From contig NZ_AP028947.1 of assembly GCF_036323495.1 (NCBI RefSeq), positions 1,798,001-1,862,000 of the forward strand: a stretch of 64,000 nt of DNA, given 5' to 3'. Positions 1 to 10,614 of the stretch are shown piece by piece (position 1 is the first letter of the stretch; each line of letters starts with the position of its first letter). The DNA comes from Limnobacter thiooxidans. Its GTDB lineage: Bacteria > Pseudomonadota > Gammaproteobacteria > Burkholderiales > Burkholderiaceae_B. A program made the position numbers and the translations under genes. The notes below the pieces were generated by a model. The model saw only the letters and a program-made list of their open reading frames with translations, was not told the DNA's origin and ran no database searches.

Positions 1-1134
1 GAGGTTTTCCTCGGTGGTGTCAGCGGCCAGTCCTTTGAACAACGGTGCAAGGCTTGAATCAAAAGCGGCCATGCAATTCTGGATTGAAATTTCGTCGTAC
101 TGAATGCCCAGGCGTTTGACCATGTCGCGGGAATCGTCCAGCGAAATATCAGCCGTATAAGGCGAAGGCATCATGACGGCGCGCACCTTGTCAGCACCCA
201 GCGCGTCCACGGCAATCGCCAGTGTCAATGCAGAATCGACACCGCCTGACAAACCGATAATGGCACCAGGAAACCTGTTTTTGGTCACGTAATCGTGCAC
301 ACCCATTTTCAGGGCTTCATACACCTGTGCAGTCAACTCAAGTTCAGGTGTACACGGCTGATGGGCTTGCAATACGGTGGGTTCACCAGGGCTGGTCAGG
401 GCCTCCAGTACAGCAAGGTTCTCCTTGAATTGGGGCAAACGCAGGGCTACGCGCTGTTTTGCATCCATGGCAAAAGAAGCGCCATCGAATACGAGTTCGT
501 CTTGACCGCCAAGCATGTTTGCATACACGATCGCCATGCCGGTTTCCTGCACACGCTGAGCCACCACAGAATGTCGAATACTTTGCTTGCCCATGTGATA
601 AGGCGATGCATTCGGAACCAGCAGCACCTCGGCCCCAGCCGCGGCGGCGGCTTCTGGCGCATAACGGTTCCAGGTGTCTTCACAAATATTGATGCCAAAT
701 CGTATGCCGTCTACCTCAAACACCAAGGGGCGATTGTCAGGCGTGAAATAACGTTGCTCGTCGAACACTTCCCGATTGGGCAAATCGTGCTTGTAGTAGG
801 TGCCGATTACTTCACCTCGGTGAAGAACGGATGCAGCGTTGAACAACTCACCTTCGCGGCTGACTGGCAAGCCCACGACGACGTACAGGTCAAGTGCTGC
901 CAGATCCATGCGCAATTGATTAAAGGCAGTGTCAGTTTGCCGCTGAAATGAGGGACGCAGTAACAGGTCTTCTGGTGGATAACCCGTGATTGAAAGCTCG
1001 GGGGTCAGCAAAATCCGCACGCCTTGCGCGGCAGCTTGGTGCGCATAGTCGAGAATTTTTGCGCAATTGCCTTTTAAATCACCCACAGTCAGGTTCAACT
1101 GCGCAATGGCCAATCGGACTCGGGATAAACTCAC
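1..1134 (-). CDS. nadE: Glutamine-dependent NAD+ synthetase, C-terminus beyond the window
   Basis: Makes NAD+ from nicotinic acid adenine dinucleotide, ATP and glutamine, in the cytoplasm. The N-terminal part reads as a nitrilase-type glutaminase domain (RLAIAQLNLTVGDLKGN, then LLTPELSITGYPPEDLLLRP). Near the window start the frame reaches the PP-loop of the synthetase domain, IIGLSGGVDSALTLAIAVDAL, the ATP pyrophosphatase signature. The frame stays open to base 1, so only the last part is missing. A GTG at 1134 is chosen as start because conserved glutaminase sequence begins directly after it; the ATG just upstream is in another frame and soon stops. It is divergent from the COG3146 gene with about 30 bases between them. 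Identification is firm; the start is less certain. Confidence 0.93.
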   Translation of the reverse strand, partial: MSLSRVRLAIAQLNLTVGDLKGNCAKILDYAHQAAAQGVRILLTPELSITGYPPEDLLLRPSFQRQTDTAFNQLRMDLAALDLYVVVGLPVSREGELFNAASVLHRGEVIGTYYKHDLPNREVFDEQRYFTPDNRPLVFEVDGIRFGINICEDTWNRYAPEAAAAAGAEVLLVPNASPYHMGKQSIRHSVVAQRVQETGMAIVYANMLGGQDELVFDGASFAMDAKQRVALRLPQFKENLAVLEALTSPGEPTVLQAHQPCTPELELTAQVYEALKMGVHDYVTKNRFPGAIIGLSGGVDSALTLAIAVDALGADKVRAVMMPSPYTADISLDDSRDMVKRLGIQYDEISIQNCMAAFDSSLAPLFKGLAADTTEENL

Positions 1135-1163
1135 GGGGTACCTGCATAGTAGTTGTAGCCTTT

Positions 1164-2411
1164 ATGAATTATCGCATGCAGATTTGCCAATCCATTGGCG
1201 AGATCGCACAAGCTGAATGGAATTCACTGGTGCTGAAAAGCAATGCCGGTGTGCTTCACCCGGCCCTTCGGCATGAATACCTGCTGGCTTTGGAGAGCTG
1301 TGGCTGCGCCACTGCTGAAACCGGCTGGGGACCATTGCATTTGGCCATTCATGGCGATGCTGGTGAACTGCTGGCAGCAATGCCGCTTTACCTCAAATCA
1401 CATTCCTATGGCGAATATGTGTTCGACTGGGCCTGGGCACAAGCCTACGAGCGCAATGGGCAACCCTATTACCCCAAACTGCTGTGTGCCATTCCATTCA
1501 CGCCCGTGTTGGCACCCAAAGTGTTGTTTGCCAACCTCGAGGCCGCGCAAGCACTGGCCGCGGGCCTTGCCCAACTGACCAGGCAAGCAGCTGAAAATAC
1601 CGAGCTGCTGGGTACACGTGTGTCTACATTGCATGCCCTGTTTTTGACAGCGAAAGACCAGGAACTTTTGCTTGGGAAGGCCACCAGCCTCAATTGCAGC
1701 GAAAGGCATGTGGTCCAGTTTCACTGGCACAACCAAAGCCCGCAAACAGGCAAACCATTTCACGACTTCGATGAATTCCTTGAAAGCCTGAACCAGAAAA
1801 AACGAAAGAACATTCGGGCGGAGCGCAGAAAGGCCCGGGTAGAAGGTTTGCAGATTGAGCGCATTCAAGGCCATGAGGCCACAGCCGAGCAACTGGAGTT
1901 TTTCTACCAGTGCTATTCACGCACTTACCTGGAACATTTTTCCAACCCCTACCTGAACCTGGAGTTTTTCAAGCAACTGTGTACAACCATGGGCGAACAG
2001 GTCTTGCTGGTTCAAGCCAGTTTGAACGATGTGCCTGTGGCCAGTTCATTTTTCCTGTTCAGCGAAGAACGACTCTATGGGCGCTACTGGGGAAGCCTGG
2101 AAAATCTGCCATGCCTGCACTTTGAACTGTGCTATTACCAGGCCATTGAATTTGCAATCGACAAGGGTATTGAATGGTTTGAGGGAGGTGCGCAGGGAGA
2201 ACACAAAATGGCCCGAGGCTTGAACCCCAAAACAATGATCAGCGCGCACTATGTGCACGATGATGGATTCAAACTGCCGATCGAGAATTTTCTGCGCCGA
2301 GAAAAGGCACATTTGCTGGCGTATGCCACTGAGTTAAGCGAACATGTGGCATTCAGGCAGGGGCCAGAATCCGATCTGGCCACCGCCTTTGGTGTGGATC
2401 AGCCTTTGTAG
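1164..2411 (+). CDS. COG3146/DUF482 acyltransferase-like protein (GNAT fold)
   Basis: About 415 residues matching the COG3146 (DUF482) family, loosely called peptidogalycan biosynthesis proteins and related to FemAB/GNAT acyltransferases. Family hallmarks include the N-terminal LHPALRHEYLLALESCG, the central basic stretch KKRKNIRAERRKA, and the C-terminal CHFELCYYQAIEFAIDKG then FEGGAQGEHKMARGL. No membrane segment or signal peptide is seen. Start taken at ATG 1164; ATG 1176 is in frame and possible, and the frame is open further upstream but non-conserved there. Its last 13 bases overlap the convergent ppa gene. The biochemical substrate of this family is not established. Confidence 0.85.
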   Translation: MNYRMQICQSIGEIAQAEWNSLVLKSNAGVLHPALRHEYLLALESCGCATAETGWGPLHLAIHGDAGELLAAMPLYLKSHSYGEYVFDWAWAQAYERNGQPYYPKLLCAIPFTPVLAPKVLFANLEAAQALAAGLAQLTRQAAENTELLGTRVSTLHALFLTAKDQELLLGKATSLNCSERHVVQFHWHNQSPQTGKPFHDFDEFLESLNQKKRKNIRAERRKARVEGLQIERIQGHEATAEQLEFFYQCYSRTYLEHFSNPYLNLEFFKQLCTTMGEQVLLVQASLNDVPVASSFFLFSEERLYGRYWGSLENLPCLHFELCYYQAIEFAIDKGIEWFEGGAQGEHKMARGLNPKTMISAHYVHDDGFKLPIENFLRREKAHLLAYATELSEHVAFRQGPESDLATAFGVDQPL

Positions 2412-2926
2412 TTGGCTACGCCATCACGAATTTCTTTTTCGACGTCGGCCATGTCACCCCAGCCTTCGATCTTGACCCATTTGCCTTTTTCCAGATCTTT
2501 GTAGTGTTCAAAGAAGTGCTGAATGCGGGCCAGGAATTCCTGTGGTACGTCTGAAATGCTTTGATAGTGCTTGTACTGCGGCAGCAACTTTTCAACGGGC
2601 ACACCCAGCAACTTGGCATCACCGCCAGACTCATCAGTCATTTTAAGCATGCCAATGGGACGCACGCGAACCACGCAACCAGGTTGCAGTGGGTAAGGTG
2701 TCATTACCAACACATCCACGGGGTCGCCATCGGCGGCCAGGGTTTGTGGAATGTAGCCGTAGTTACAAGGATACTGCATGGACGTACCGACGAAGCGATC
2801 CACAAACAAGGCACCACTTTCCTTGTCGATTTCATACTTGACGGGGTCGGAATTCGCTGCAATCTCAATGATCACGTTGATGTCGTTGGGAAGGTCCTTA
2901 CCGGGGGAAATGCTGTCGTAGCCCAT
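2399..2926 (-). CDS. ppa: Inorganic pyrophosphatase
   Basis: Cytoplasmic family I soluble pyrophosphatase that hydrolyses PPi to two phosphates and so pulls biosynthetic reactions forward. The 175-residue length is typical. The active-site signature DGDPVDVLV (D66, D68, D71) that binds the metal ions is intact, as are YPCNYGYIP before it and KHYQSISDVPQEFLARIQHF later. It lies 52 bases beyond the end of hemY on the same strand and may be read through from the haem operon or have its own promoter. It overlaps the convergent COG3146 gene at its 3' end. Confidence 0.97.
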   Translation of the reverse strand: MGYDSISPGKDLPNDINVIIEIAANSDPVKYEIDKESGALFVDRFVGTSMQYPCNYGYIPQTLAADGDPVDVLVMTPYPLQPGCVVRVRPIGMLKMTDESGGDAKLLGVPVEKLLPQYKHYQSISDVPQEFLARIQHFFEHYKDLEKGKWVKIEGWGDMADVEKEIRDGVANYKG

Positions 2927-2978
2927 GCTGATCAGTCCTAGAGTTTAAAAATTTGGTCGTATTGTATCGAATAATGCT

Positions 2979-4169
2979 TTAAGCAAGCTGACGGTCGTTC
3001 TGAAGATGATGGTTCAGTTTTTCACGCCAAACCTTGGCCCGTTCGCCCTGGTTGGCTGCTTCATACAGCCGCTCCAGTTTGCCCGCCACATGGGCCGAAG
3101 GCTGGCTGGCGTACACGGTTTCAAATCGGGAAATGGCTTTGCCCCACAACTGCTCACGCTCGCAAACATCGGCAGCCAGTTCAAGCAGACGCAGATCTGT
3201 TGGCTGTTGGGCCAGCAGACGTTCGACATGAGGCAAAGATTCCCTCGGCTCCAGCACAGCCACTGCGTGATAGACAGGCAAAAGTTCTCTGTTGAATTGT
3301 TGGGTCAAGCCAGTCTCAAGCATGTTTCGTGCAGCAGTAATCAAGCCACATCGAGTCAAGCCTGCAGCCAATACGCGCAGCACTCCTGTCAATTCAAGCT
3401 CGGCTGCTTTTGAGTTCGACAGCACTTGTTGCATTTGGCCAGGATCTTGACCGGCAGCATCACACAAGCCTGAGTAAATCCGAATGAGGGCTTCATTCTT
3501 TTCGCTTTGTGTGAGTGCCGAGGCGGATACACAGGCCCGATACTGGATTAAAGCCTCTTGCCAACGCGCCAAGCCAATCAGTGCCAACATGCGAAGGCGT
3601 TGAACTTGGGGCAGGCGTGCAGCCAAAGGATCCATGGCTTCCAGCATGGCCAACGCACCGGTAAAGTCTTGCTTGAACAGGGCTACCTTGGCCCGCAACA
3701 CCACCAATGCATGGGAATGTTCACCCACGTTGGCCTTCTCCTGATTGAGAATGTCTTCTGCCACGTCAAACCGGTCGGCCTGAATGGCAGACATGGCGCG
3801 GATCAAATAGCTCAAATCCGTTTCAATGCCTGTTTTGCTGGCTTGATTCAAAGCCTTCTGTGCACCTTGCTCATCGCCGGTGATCAGTGCAATCAAACCT
3901 TGGGTATTTGCTTTCAGCAAGGCGTTCTGCTTGCGGTTCATCCAGTATTCCTTGAACTTGCCCGGCAGCTGGCTGGACGCTCGCCAAGTGCGCAAAGTGA
4001 TGTGCAGCACGAAAAACAGCAGCAGTATTGCGACCACAGCAAAGTTCAGAGACATGTCGATGCGGTATTGACCAAAGAATACGAGCACCTTCGAGGCGTT
4101 GCCCTGTGCCATCAAGGTCACGGCCACTGCCACCACGACCACCAGCAACAAGCCAATCAACTGCTTCAT
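2979..4169 (-). CDS. hemY: HemY, haem biosynthesis-associated membrane TPR protein
   Basis: 396 residues. Two N-terminal hydrophobic segments (about 1-22 and 40-60) anchor a helical tetratricopeptide-like domain, the layout of proteobacterial HemY. This is not the Gram-positive oxidase that shares the name. Its exact function in haem synthesis is unsettled. The ATG overlaps the stop of the upstream hemDX gene by four bases, so the two are translationally coupled. Third gene of a hemC-hemDX-hemY operon. Confidence 0.92.
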   Translation of the reverse strand: MKQLIGLLLVVVVAVAVTLMAQGNASKVLVFFGQYRIDMSLNFAVVAILLLFFVLHITLRTWRASSQLPGKFKEYWMNRKQNALLKANTQGLIALITGDEQGAQKALNQASKTGIETDLSYLIRAMSAIQADRFDVAEDILNQEKANVGEHSHALVVLRAKVALFKQDFTGALAMLEAMDPLAARLPQVQRLRMLALIGLARWQEALIQYRACVSASALTQSEKNEALIRIYSGLCDAAGQDPGQMQQVLSNSKAAELELTGVLRVLAAGLTRCGLITAARNMLETGLTQQFNRELLPVYHAVAVLEPRESLPHVERLLAQQPTDLRLLELAADVCEREQLWGKAISRFETVYASQPSAHVAGKLERLYEAANQGERAKVWREKLNHHLQNDRQLA

Positions 4170-6127
4170 TGACGTTCCCCCTGCTGACCAGCCACCGCAA
4201 GGCGCAAGGCAGCGGTTGTGGCCTGCAATTCAGGCAGCACAAGGTCCAGTTGTACCTCACTGATCTCATTGATCACGGACTGCGCGCGCTGAACCTGCAA
4301 GGCTTGTGTGTCGAAATAGGTGTTGATCAAGGCAGCGGAGCGCTCCAGATCAGATTTCAACAAGGTCGCCTGCCTTGATAGCAAGGAAATTCTGGCGTTA
4401 AGCAGCGACAAGCGCAGGGTGTTGCGCAAGTCGGTTTCCTGACGGCTCGACAGCAGCAAAACCTCAGGACTGTTGACTTTGGTCACTTCTACCAGTGACT
4501 TGATGTCGTACCAAACAGCCTTCGCCACCTGTTTGACAACGGTCCAACCCTGTTCAAAACTAAAGCTGCTATTGGTTTCGGAAGGTGCGCTGCCGTTGGC
4601 CGAAGACTCCGTTTGAGCCGCAGCAGGGTTCGTTGCCGGCTCTTCAGTCAACTCGGCTAGGGTTTGGTCTGTTGTGGCCTGCACGCTTGAAAGCATGGGC
4701 AGACTTTCTACCGAGTTCACCACTGAATCCAGGGAGATGGCCAACTTCAACAAATCGTCCGTGGGCAAGGCGTTGATTTCAGACAAGTCCTTTTCCAGTG
4801 CTGTGCGCAAATTCAACAGAGACGGCTTTTCTGTCCCCTCCAGCAACTCGATGGCCTGAGACAAGGCAATCGAAGCACCTTTTACATTACCCAACAAATA
4901 CAACTGACGTTTGGCGATCGAAATGAGTTGTTCAACTTCGCTCAAGGACACTTCGGTACGACTGGCCAGCAGGCTGTTATAGACCTCTTCAAGGCTGGCC
5001 CTTTGGCTGGCCTCCTCTTTCTGTGCCAGTTCAAGGAGATCAAACCGGGTTTTCAGGTCTTTGGTCAAATCGCTCGACTTGCCGAAGTCTTCTTTCACCA
5101 GGTCCAGCGTCGTGGATTCCTTCTGGATCCTTTCACCAAAAGCCATGCGGGTTTTCTCGATCTGATTCTTTCCTGCAAAAGCAATCAGGAGGATCAACAC
5201 AAAACTGAGCACTGAAATGAAAAAAGCGGCCTTGCCCAACCACTGACTGGCAGGCTGAGCGGTTGCTGTTGAAGGTGAAACTGGGGGCAGTGTTGCCGTA
5301 ATCGGTTTGTTGTTGTCCATGCTCTTCTTGTTGGATTTAAGCCATGAATTGACTGATTGTATCCCTGTTGCAATCTGCACAACATGGGCATATCCCAATT
5401 CCCTGCATTTGGCGGCGATGCGGGGGTGGGTGGTCAGGACGGTGGACTGCTCTCGAAGAATAGTCAATCTGGGGTCCGACTTCAATGCCAACTGCTGATC
5501 CAGAACCTCAATGGTTTCGCTGCTGGTGACCCAAAGTGCGGCACTTGCACCCAGTTCAAACAAGCAATTGCTTTGAAGATCGGACTGCTCGATAACACGT
5601 CGGTCATAGCACTCGAGCACCTTCACTGCGTGCCCCATGTTCTCAAGCTTCACTGGAAACTCTACGCGACCGCGGGGCCCTTTGCAGACCAATACATCAC
5701 AAGTTCCTGCCTCGAATTGCTTGGCAAGCAAACGGGCCAGGCCATCGGAGTCTTCAGACTCATCAGGGCCGTCACCAGTGGGTGCAATCACCTGACTCTG
5801 GGGAACACCCAGATCCAAAGCAAGTTTCGCGCTTTGCTTGCCCATGACCCCGCAAAAAACATTCGAAGGCCAGCCACCCAAGTGGGTGAGGACAATTTCC
5901 AGCACCGAAGGGCTGACAAACACCACCAAGCGATTGGGCTGAGGAGCTTCCTGTTTCAGCCAGTGTCCAATTTCCGACATGGCAGAAAAATCAGGTATCA
6001 GCTCAAAAACCGGGAAATACAGAATATTTGAGTGCCCGGCCTGATCAAGCGCACTTTTAAGCTCAACACGTTGAGTCAGGTATTGTTCAGGCAATCTGGG
6101 TTTGCAAACGACCAAGGTGTAGGTCAT
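4166..6127 (-). CDS. hemD: Fused uroporphyrinogen-III synthase / HemX membrane protein
   Basis: 653 residues in two parts. Residues 1 to about 260 form a HemD domain, which closes and inverts ring D of hydroxymethylbilane to give uroporphyrinogen III; HemD is poorly conserved, but position between hemC and hemY supports it. From about 270 a HemX part begins: a Pro/Thr/Ala linker, one transmembrane helix (about 300-322, AAFFISVLSFVLILLIAFAG), then a long Glu/Lys/Leu-rich coiled coil. Such fusions are common in Burkholderiales. In-frame Met270 (codon at 5318-5320) follows the purine-rich AAGAAGAGC, so a separate HemX product from an internal start is possible. Eight bases separate it from hemC. 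Confidence 0.9.
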   Translation of the reverse strand: MTYTLVVCKPRLPEQYLTQRVELKSALDQAGHSNILYFPVFELIPDFSAMSEIGHWLKQEAPQPNRLVVFVSPSVLEIVLTHLGGWPSNVFCGVMGKQSAKLALDLGVPQSQVIAPTGDGPDESEDSDGLARLLAKQFEAGTCDVLVCKGPRGRVEFPVKLENMGHAVKVLECYDRRVIEQSDLQSNCLFELGASAALWVTSSETIEVLDQQLALKSDPRLTILREQSTVLTTHPRIAAKCRELGYAHVVQIATGIQSVNSWLKSNKKSMDNNKPITATLPPVSPSTATAQPASQWLGKAAFFISVLSFVLILLIAFAGKNQIEKTRMAFGERIQKESTTLDLVKEDFGKSSDLTKDLKTRFDLLELAQKEEASQRASLEEVYNSLLASRTEVSLSEVEQLISIAKRQLYLLGNVKGASIALSQAIELLEGTEKPSLLNLRTALEKDLSEINALPTDDLLKLAISLDSVVNSVESLPMLSSVQATTDQTLAELTEEPATNPAAAQTESSANGSAPSETNSSFSFEQGWTVVKQVAKAVWYDIKSLVEVTKVNSPEVLLLSSRQETDLRNTLRLSLLNARISLLSRQATLLKSDLERSAALINTYFDTQALQVQRAQSVINEISEVQLDLVLPELQATTAALRLAVAGQQGERQ

Positions 6128-6135
6128 GTGAAGTG

Positions 6136-7071
6136 TTATCCCTTGAATTCTTGAACTGCAAGATTGATCAGTGCCTGGGCTCCAGCTCCCAAAAGATCGT
6201 CAATGACCTGGCTGGAAACTTGTTCCCAGGCTTCCAGACTTCCACTGGCACGCTTCTCGATGACAGATTTTCCATCCGGGCTGGCCACGAGTGCTCGCAA
6301 GGCAAATGAGTGGGTATTTTCGCCAAGGGTGGCGTATCCGGCGATGGGCACTTGGCAACTCCCGCCCAATGCTTTGGACACAGCCCTTTCAGCACTAACC
6401 AATGCAGTACACACAGGGTCCACCAGTTGGCGTGCAATATCAGCCAACGCATGGTCGCCTGCGCGAATTTCGAGCCCCAAGGCACCCTGCCCCACGGCGG
6501 GCAACATGTCTTCGGAAGAGATGACACCACGAATTCGGGATTGCATGCCAAGGCGCTTTAAGCCCGCAGCAGCGAGCACAATGGCTTGATATTGCCCTGA
6601 ATCCAGCTTGCCCAAGCGGGTATCGAGGTTGCCCCGCAAGGGTTCCACTTTCAGGTGGGGAAACCGGGCAAGCACCTGGGCTTGCCTTCTCAGGCTAGAA
6701 CTGCCCACCACTGCACCAGCAGGCAGTTCGGCCAGGCTGGCATAGTCGTTCGAGACGAAAGCGTCGTGTGGGTCTTCCCGGGTCATGAACCCCACCAGCT
6801 GGAACTCGGGATCAAGATCCATTGGAATGTCTTTGCCTGAATGCACGGCCAAATCGGCTCGTCCTTCGAGCAAGGCGTGTTCAAGTTCCTTGATGAACAG
6901 CCCTTTGCCACCGATCTTGGCCAGGGATCGGTCAAGGATCTGGTCGCCCTTGGTGGTCATACCCACGATTTCTACTTCGCTCACTTCGGGCAAAGCCAGC
7001 AGACGGTCGCGTACATGCTCAGCCTGCCACATGGCCAGGCGACTTTCCCTTGATGCAATTCTAATTTTCAT
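6136..7071 (-). CDS. hemC: Hydroxymethylbilane synthase (porphobilinogen deaminase)
   Basis: Condenses four porphobilinogens into hydroxymethylbilane in tetrapyrrole synthesis. 311 residues, the family's usual length. Visible landmarks: N-terminal [24 protein letters not shown], the catalytic region AVHSGKDIP with Asp81, SSSLRRQAQ, and [11 protein letters not shown] with Cys239, which carries the dipyrromethane cofactor. The residue between HS and KD is Gly where many homologues have Met or Leu. First gene of the leftward haem operon; the promoter should lie in the 148-base gap to the divergent argH gene. Confidence 0.97.
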   Translation of the reverse strand: MKIRIASRESRLAMWQAEHVRDRLLALPEVSEVEIVGMTTKGDQILDRSLAKIGGKGLFIKELEHALLEGRADLAVHSGKDIPMDLDPEFQLVGFMTREDPHDAFVSNDYASLAELPAGAVVGSSSLRRQAQVLARFPHLKVEPLRGNLDTRLGKLDSGQYQAIVLAAAGLKRLGMQSRIRGVISSEDMLPAVGQGALGLEIRAGDHALADIARQLVDPVCTALVSAERAVSKALGGSCQVPIAGYATLGENTHSFALRALVASPDGKSVIEKRASGSLEAWEQVSSQVIDDLLGAGAQALINLAVQEFKG

Positions 7072-7179
7072 TCAGTGTAACGACTGACAGGTCGCGTTTC
7101 GGTTGAGAAATTTCAGCCAAATCCCCACGGCAAGGCCGCGAGAAGGCATTCATGCCGAAAGTCTAGCACGCCAAACCCT

Positions 7180-7185
7180 TATAAT
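7180..7185 (+). promoter_or_regulatory. Putative -10 box for argH
   Basis: A perfect TATAAT about 35 bases before the argH start codon in the hemC/argH gap. No convincing -35 box is seen 16-18 bases upstream, so the assignment rests on the -10 match and its position. Confidence 0.4.
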
Positions 7186-7219
7186 TGGCCCCTGTTCCAA
7201 AGTGCATAAAGGATTCCCC

Positions 7220-8640
<1,421 letters not shown>

Positions 8641-8644
<4 letters not shown>

Positions 8645-9159
8645 ACTTGAACGCCTTGCTTGCCATTGCCAAATGCATTGACTGGCTGAGCATCAAGGTC
8701 GGCCGAACTGTGGGTTGGTTGATCTTGCTGACCACATTGGTTTCTGCTTACAACGCACTGGCACGCAAGGCTTTTGATTACAGCAGCAATGGCCTGCTTG
8801 AAATACAGTGGTATTTCTTCGCGGCCGTGTTTCTACTGGGTGCTGCCTATACGCTGCAGCAAGATGCACATATTCGAATCGACATTGTTTCAAACCGTTT
8901 CTCGGAGCGCACCCGCGCATGGATTGATATCGCAGGGCATGTGCTGTTCACCTTGCCGCTGATCGGCTTTGTGGTGGTATCAGGCTGGGATTTCGCTCAT
9001 GAATCCTTTTTGGTGAATGAGCACTCTCCCGACCCCGGCGGCTTGATTCGCTGGCCGGCCAAAGCATTGATCGTGATTGGATTTATGCTTCTTGGGCTTC
9101 AGGTCTGCTCCGAAATTATCAAGAAAGTGGCCATCTTGAACAGGCATGCCAAACCATGA
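8641..9159 (+). CDS. TRAP transporter small permease (DctQ type)
   Basis: 172 residues with four predicted membrane helices (about 20-40, 57-77, 99-120, 140-160), the DctQ layout. In TRAP systems this subunit pairs with the large permease to move an anion, usually an organic acid, across the inner membrane using a sodium or proton gradient. The motif [21 protein letters not shown], with DAHIRIDI after it, is typical of the family. It overlaps argH upstream and the large permease gene downstream, each by four bases. Confidence 0.93.
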
Positions 9160-10604
9160 ATGCAATTCCTGTCGAGCTCCTGCCTCCATTGATGTTTGTT
9201 GTGTTGCTGGTATTCATGGTCAGCGGCTTTCCGGTAGCCTTTGCATTGGCTGCAAATGGCTTGCTGTTCGGTTACGTGGCAATAGAACAGGGCTTGATGA
9301 GCCCAGCTTTGCTGCAGGCGCTTCCTGACCGGGTATTCGGCATCATGAGCAACGACACCCTGCTCGCCATTCCCTTTTTTACTTTCATGGGGCTGGTGCT
9401 GGAACGCAGCGGCATGGCGGAAGACCTGCTGGAAACAATTGGCCAACTGTTTGGCAAGGTTCGGGGCGGCTTGGCTTACGCGGTGGTACTGGTTGGCGCC
9501 CTTCTTGCTGCCACAACGGGGGTAGTTGCCGCCTCTGTCATTTCCATGGGCTTGATCTCATTGCCCATCATGCTGAAATACGGTTACAGCCAATCGGTGT
9601 CCACCGGAGTTATTGCAGCCTCAGGCACATTGGCCCAAATCATTCCGCCTTCCCTGGTACTGATTGTGATGGCCGACCAACTTGGCGTGTCGGTAGGCGC
9701 CATGTATCAGGGGGCACTGCTCCCTTCCTTGATGCTGGTTGGGTTGTTCATGCTGTATGTGTTTGCAATCACACGATTGAACAAAAACGCCCTGCCCGCT
9801 TTGCCGACCGAAGCCTTGCACTACGGAGGAAGTGGTCAGGGTATGCAAATTGCCAAAGCCGTAGTTTTCGTCCTGCTGCCACCCTTGGCCCTGATTTTTC
9901 TGGTACTGGGCACAATATTTCTGGGTATTGCCACCCCGACCGAAGGCGGTGCCATGGGCGCTGTGGGAGCCTTGCTGATCGCAGCCTCTAAAAAACGCCT
10001 GAATCTTGAATTGCTTAAACAGTCGCTGGATTCAACCACCAAGCTGTCGTGCTTTGTATTGTTCATCCTGATTGGATCAACGGTGTTTGGTTTGACATTT
10101 CGTGCAGTAGAGGGCGATTTGTGGGTAGAACACCTGATGGCCGATTTACCCGGTGGCGAGCTCGGGTTCCTGATCGCAGTTCAAATCCTGATTTTTGTAC
10201 TTGGATTTTTTCTGGATTTTTTTGAAATCGCGTTTATCGTGATTCCCTTGCTGGTCCCGGTTGCGGACAAGCTCGGCATCGATCTGGTCTGGTTTGGTGT
10301 CATGATCGCCATGAACATGCAAACCTCGTTTTTAACACCACCATTTGGCTTTTCACTGTTCTATCTGAAATCTGTGACGCCCAAATTTGTAAAGACGGTG
10401 GAAATTTACAAAGGCTCGATGCCCTTTATTGCCCTGCAGCTGTTCATGGTTGTGGTCATTTTCATGTTTCCTAACGTAGTCAGCAGGGACAAAAAAGTGG
10501 AATATCAGGACACACCGCTGCAGCTTGAACTGCCTGTTGAAAATTATGGAGGAGACAGCAGCCAAGGTGAACTGCAGCCTTTTGTTCCCAGCTTCAATCA
10601 GTAA
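9156..10604 (+). CDS. TRAP transporter large permease (DctM type)
   Basis: 482 residues, strongly hydrophobic, about 12 helices, matching the DctM/IT-superfamily channel subunit. Family motifs include PFFTFMGLVLERSGMAEDLL, the Gly-rich TGVVAASVISMGLISLP and the repeat-half motif TPTEGGAMGAVGALL. The C-terminal ~50 residues after the last helix form a polar tail. Translationally coupled to the small permease. No binding-protein gene follows; a DctP-type gene lies 2 kb away on the other strand (12657-13733) beyond a two-component system, and probably completes the system. Confidence 0.95.
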   Translation: MNAIPVELLPPLMFVVLLVFMVSGFPVAFALAANGLLFGYVAIEQGLMSPALLQALPDRVFGIMSNDTLLAIPFFTFMGLVLERSGMAEDLLETIGQLFGKVRGGLAYAVVLVGALLAATTGVVAASVISMGLISLPIMLKYGYSQSVSTGVIAASGTLAQIIPPSLVLIVMADQLGVSVGAMYQGALLPSLMLVGLFMLYVFAITRLNKNALPALPTEALHYGGSGQGMQIAKAVVFVLLPPLALIFLVLGTIFLGIATPTEGGAMGAVGALLIAASKKRLNLELLKQSLDSTTKLSCFVLFILIGSTVFGLTFRAVEGDLWVEHLMADLPGGELGFLIAVQILIFVLGFFLDFFEIAFIVIPLLVPVADKLGIDLVWFGVMIAMNMQTSFLTPPFGFSLFYLKSVTPKFVKTVEIYKGSMPFIALQLFMVVVIFMFPNVVSRDKKVEYQDTPLQLELPVENYGGDSSQGELQPFVPSFNQ

Positions 10605-10614
10605 ACAGGTAGAT

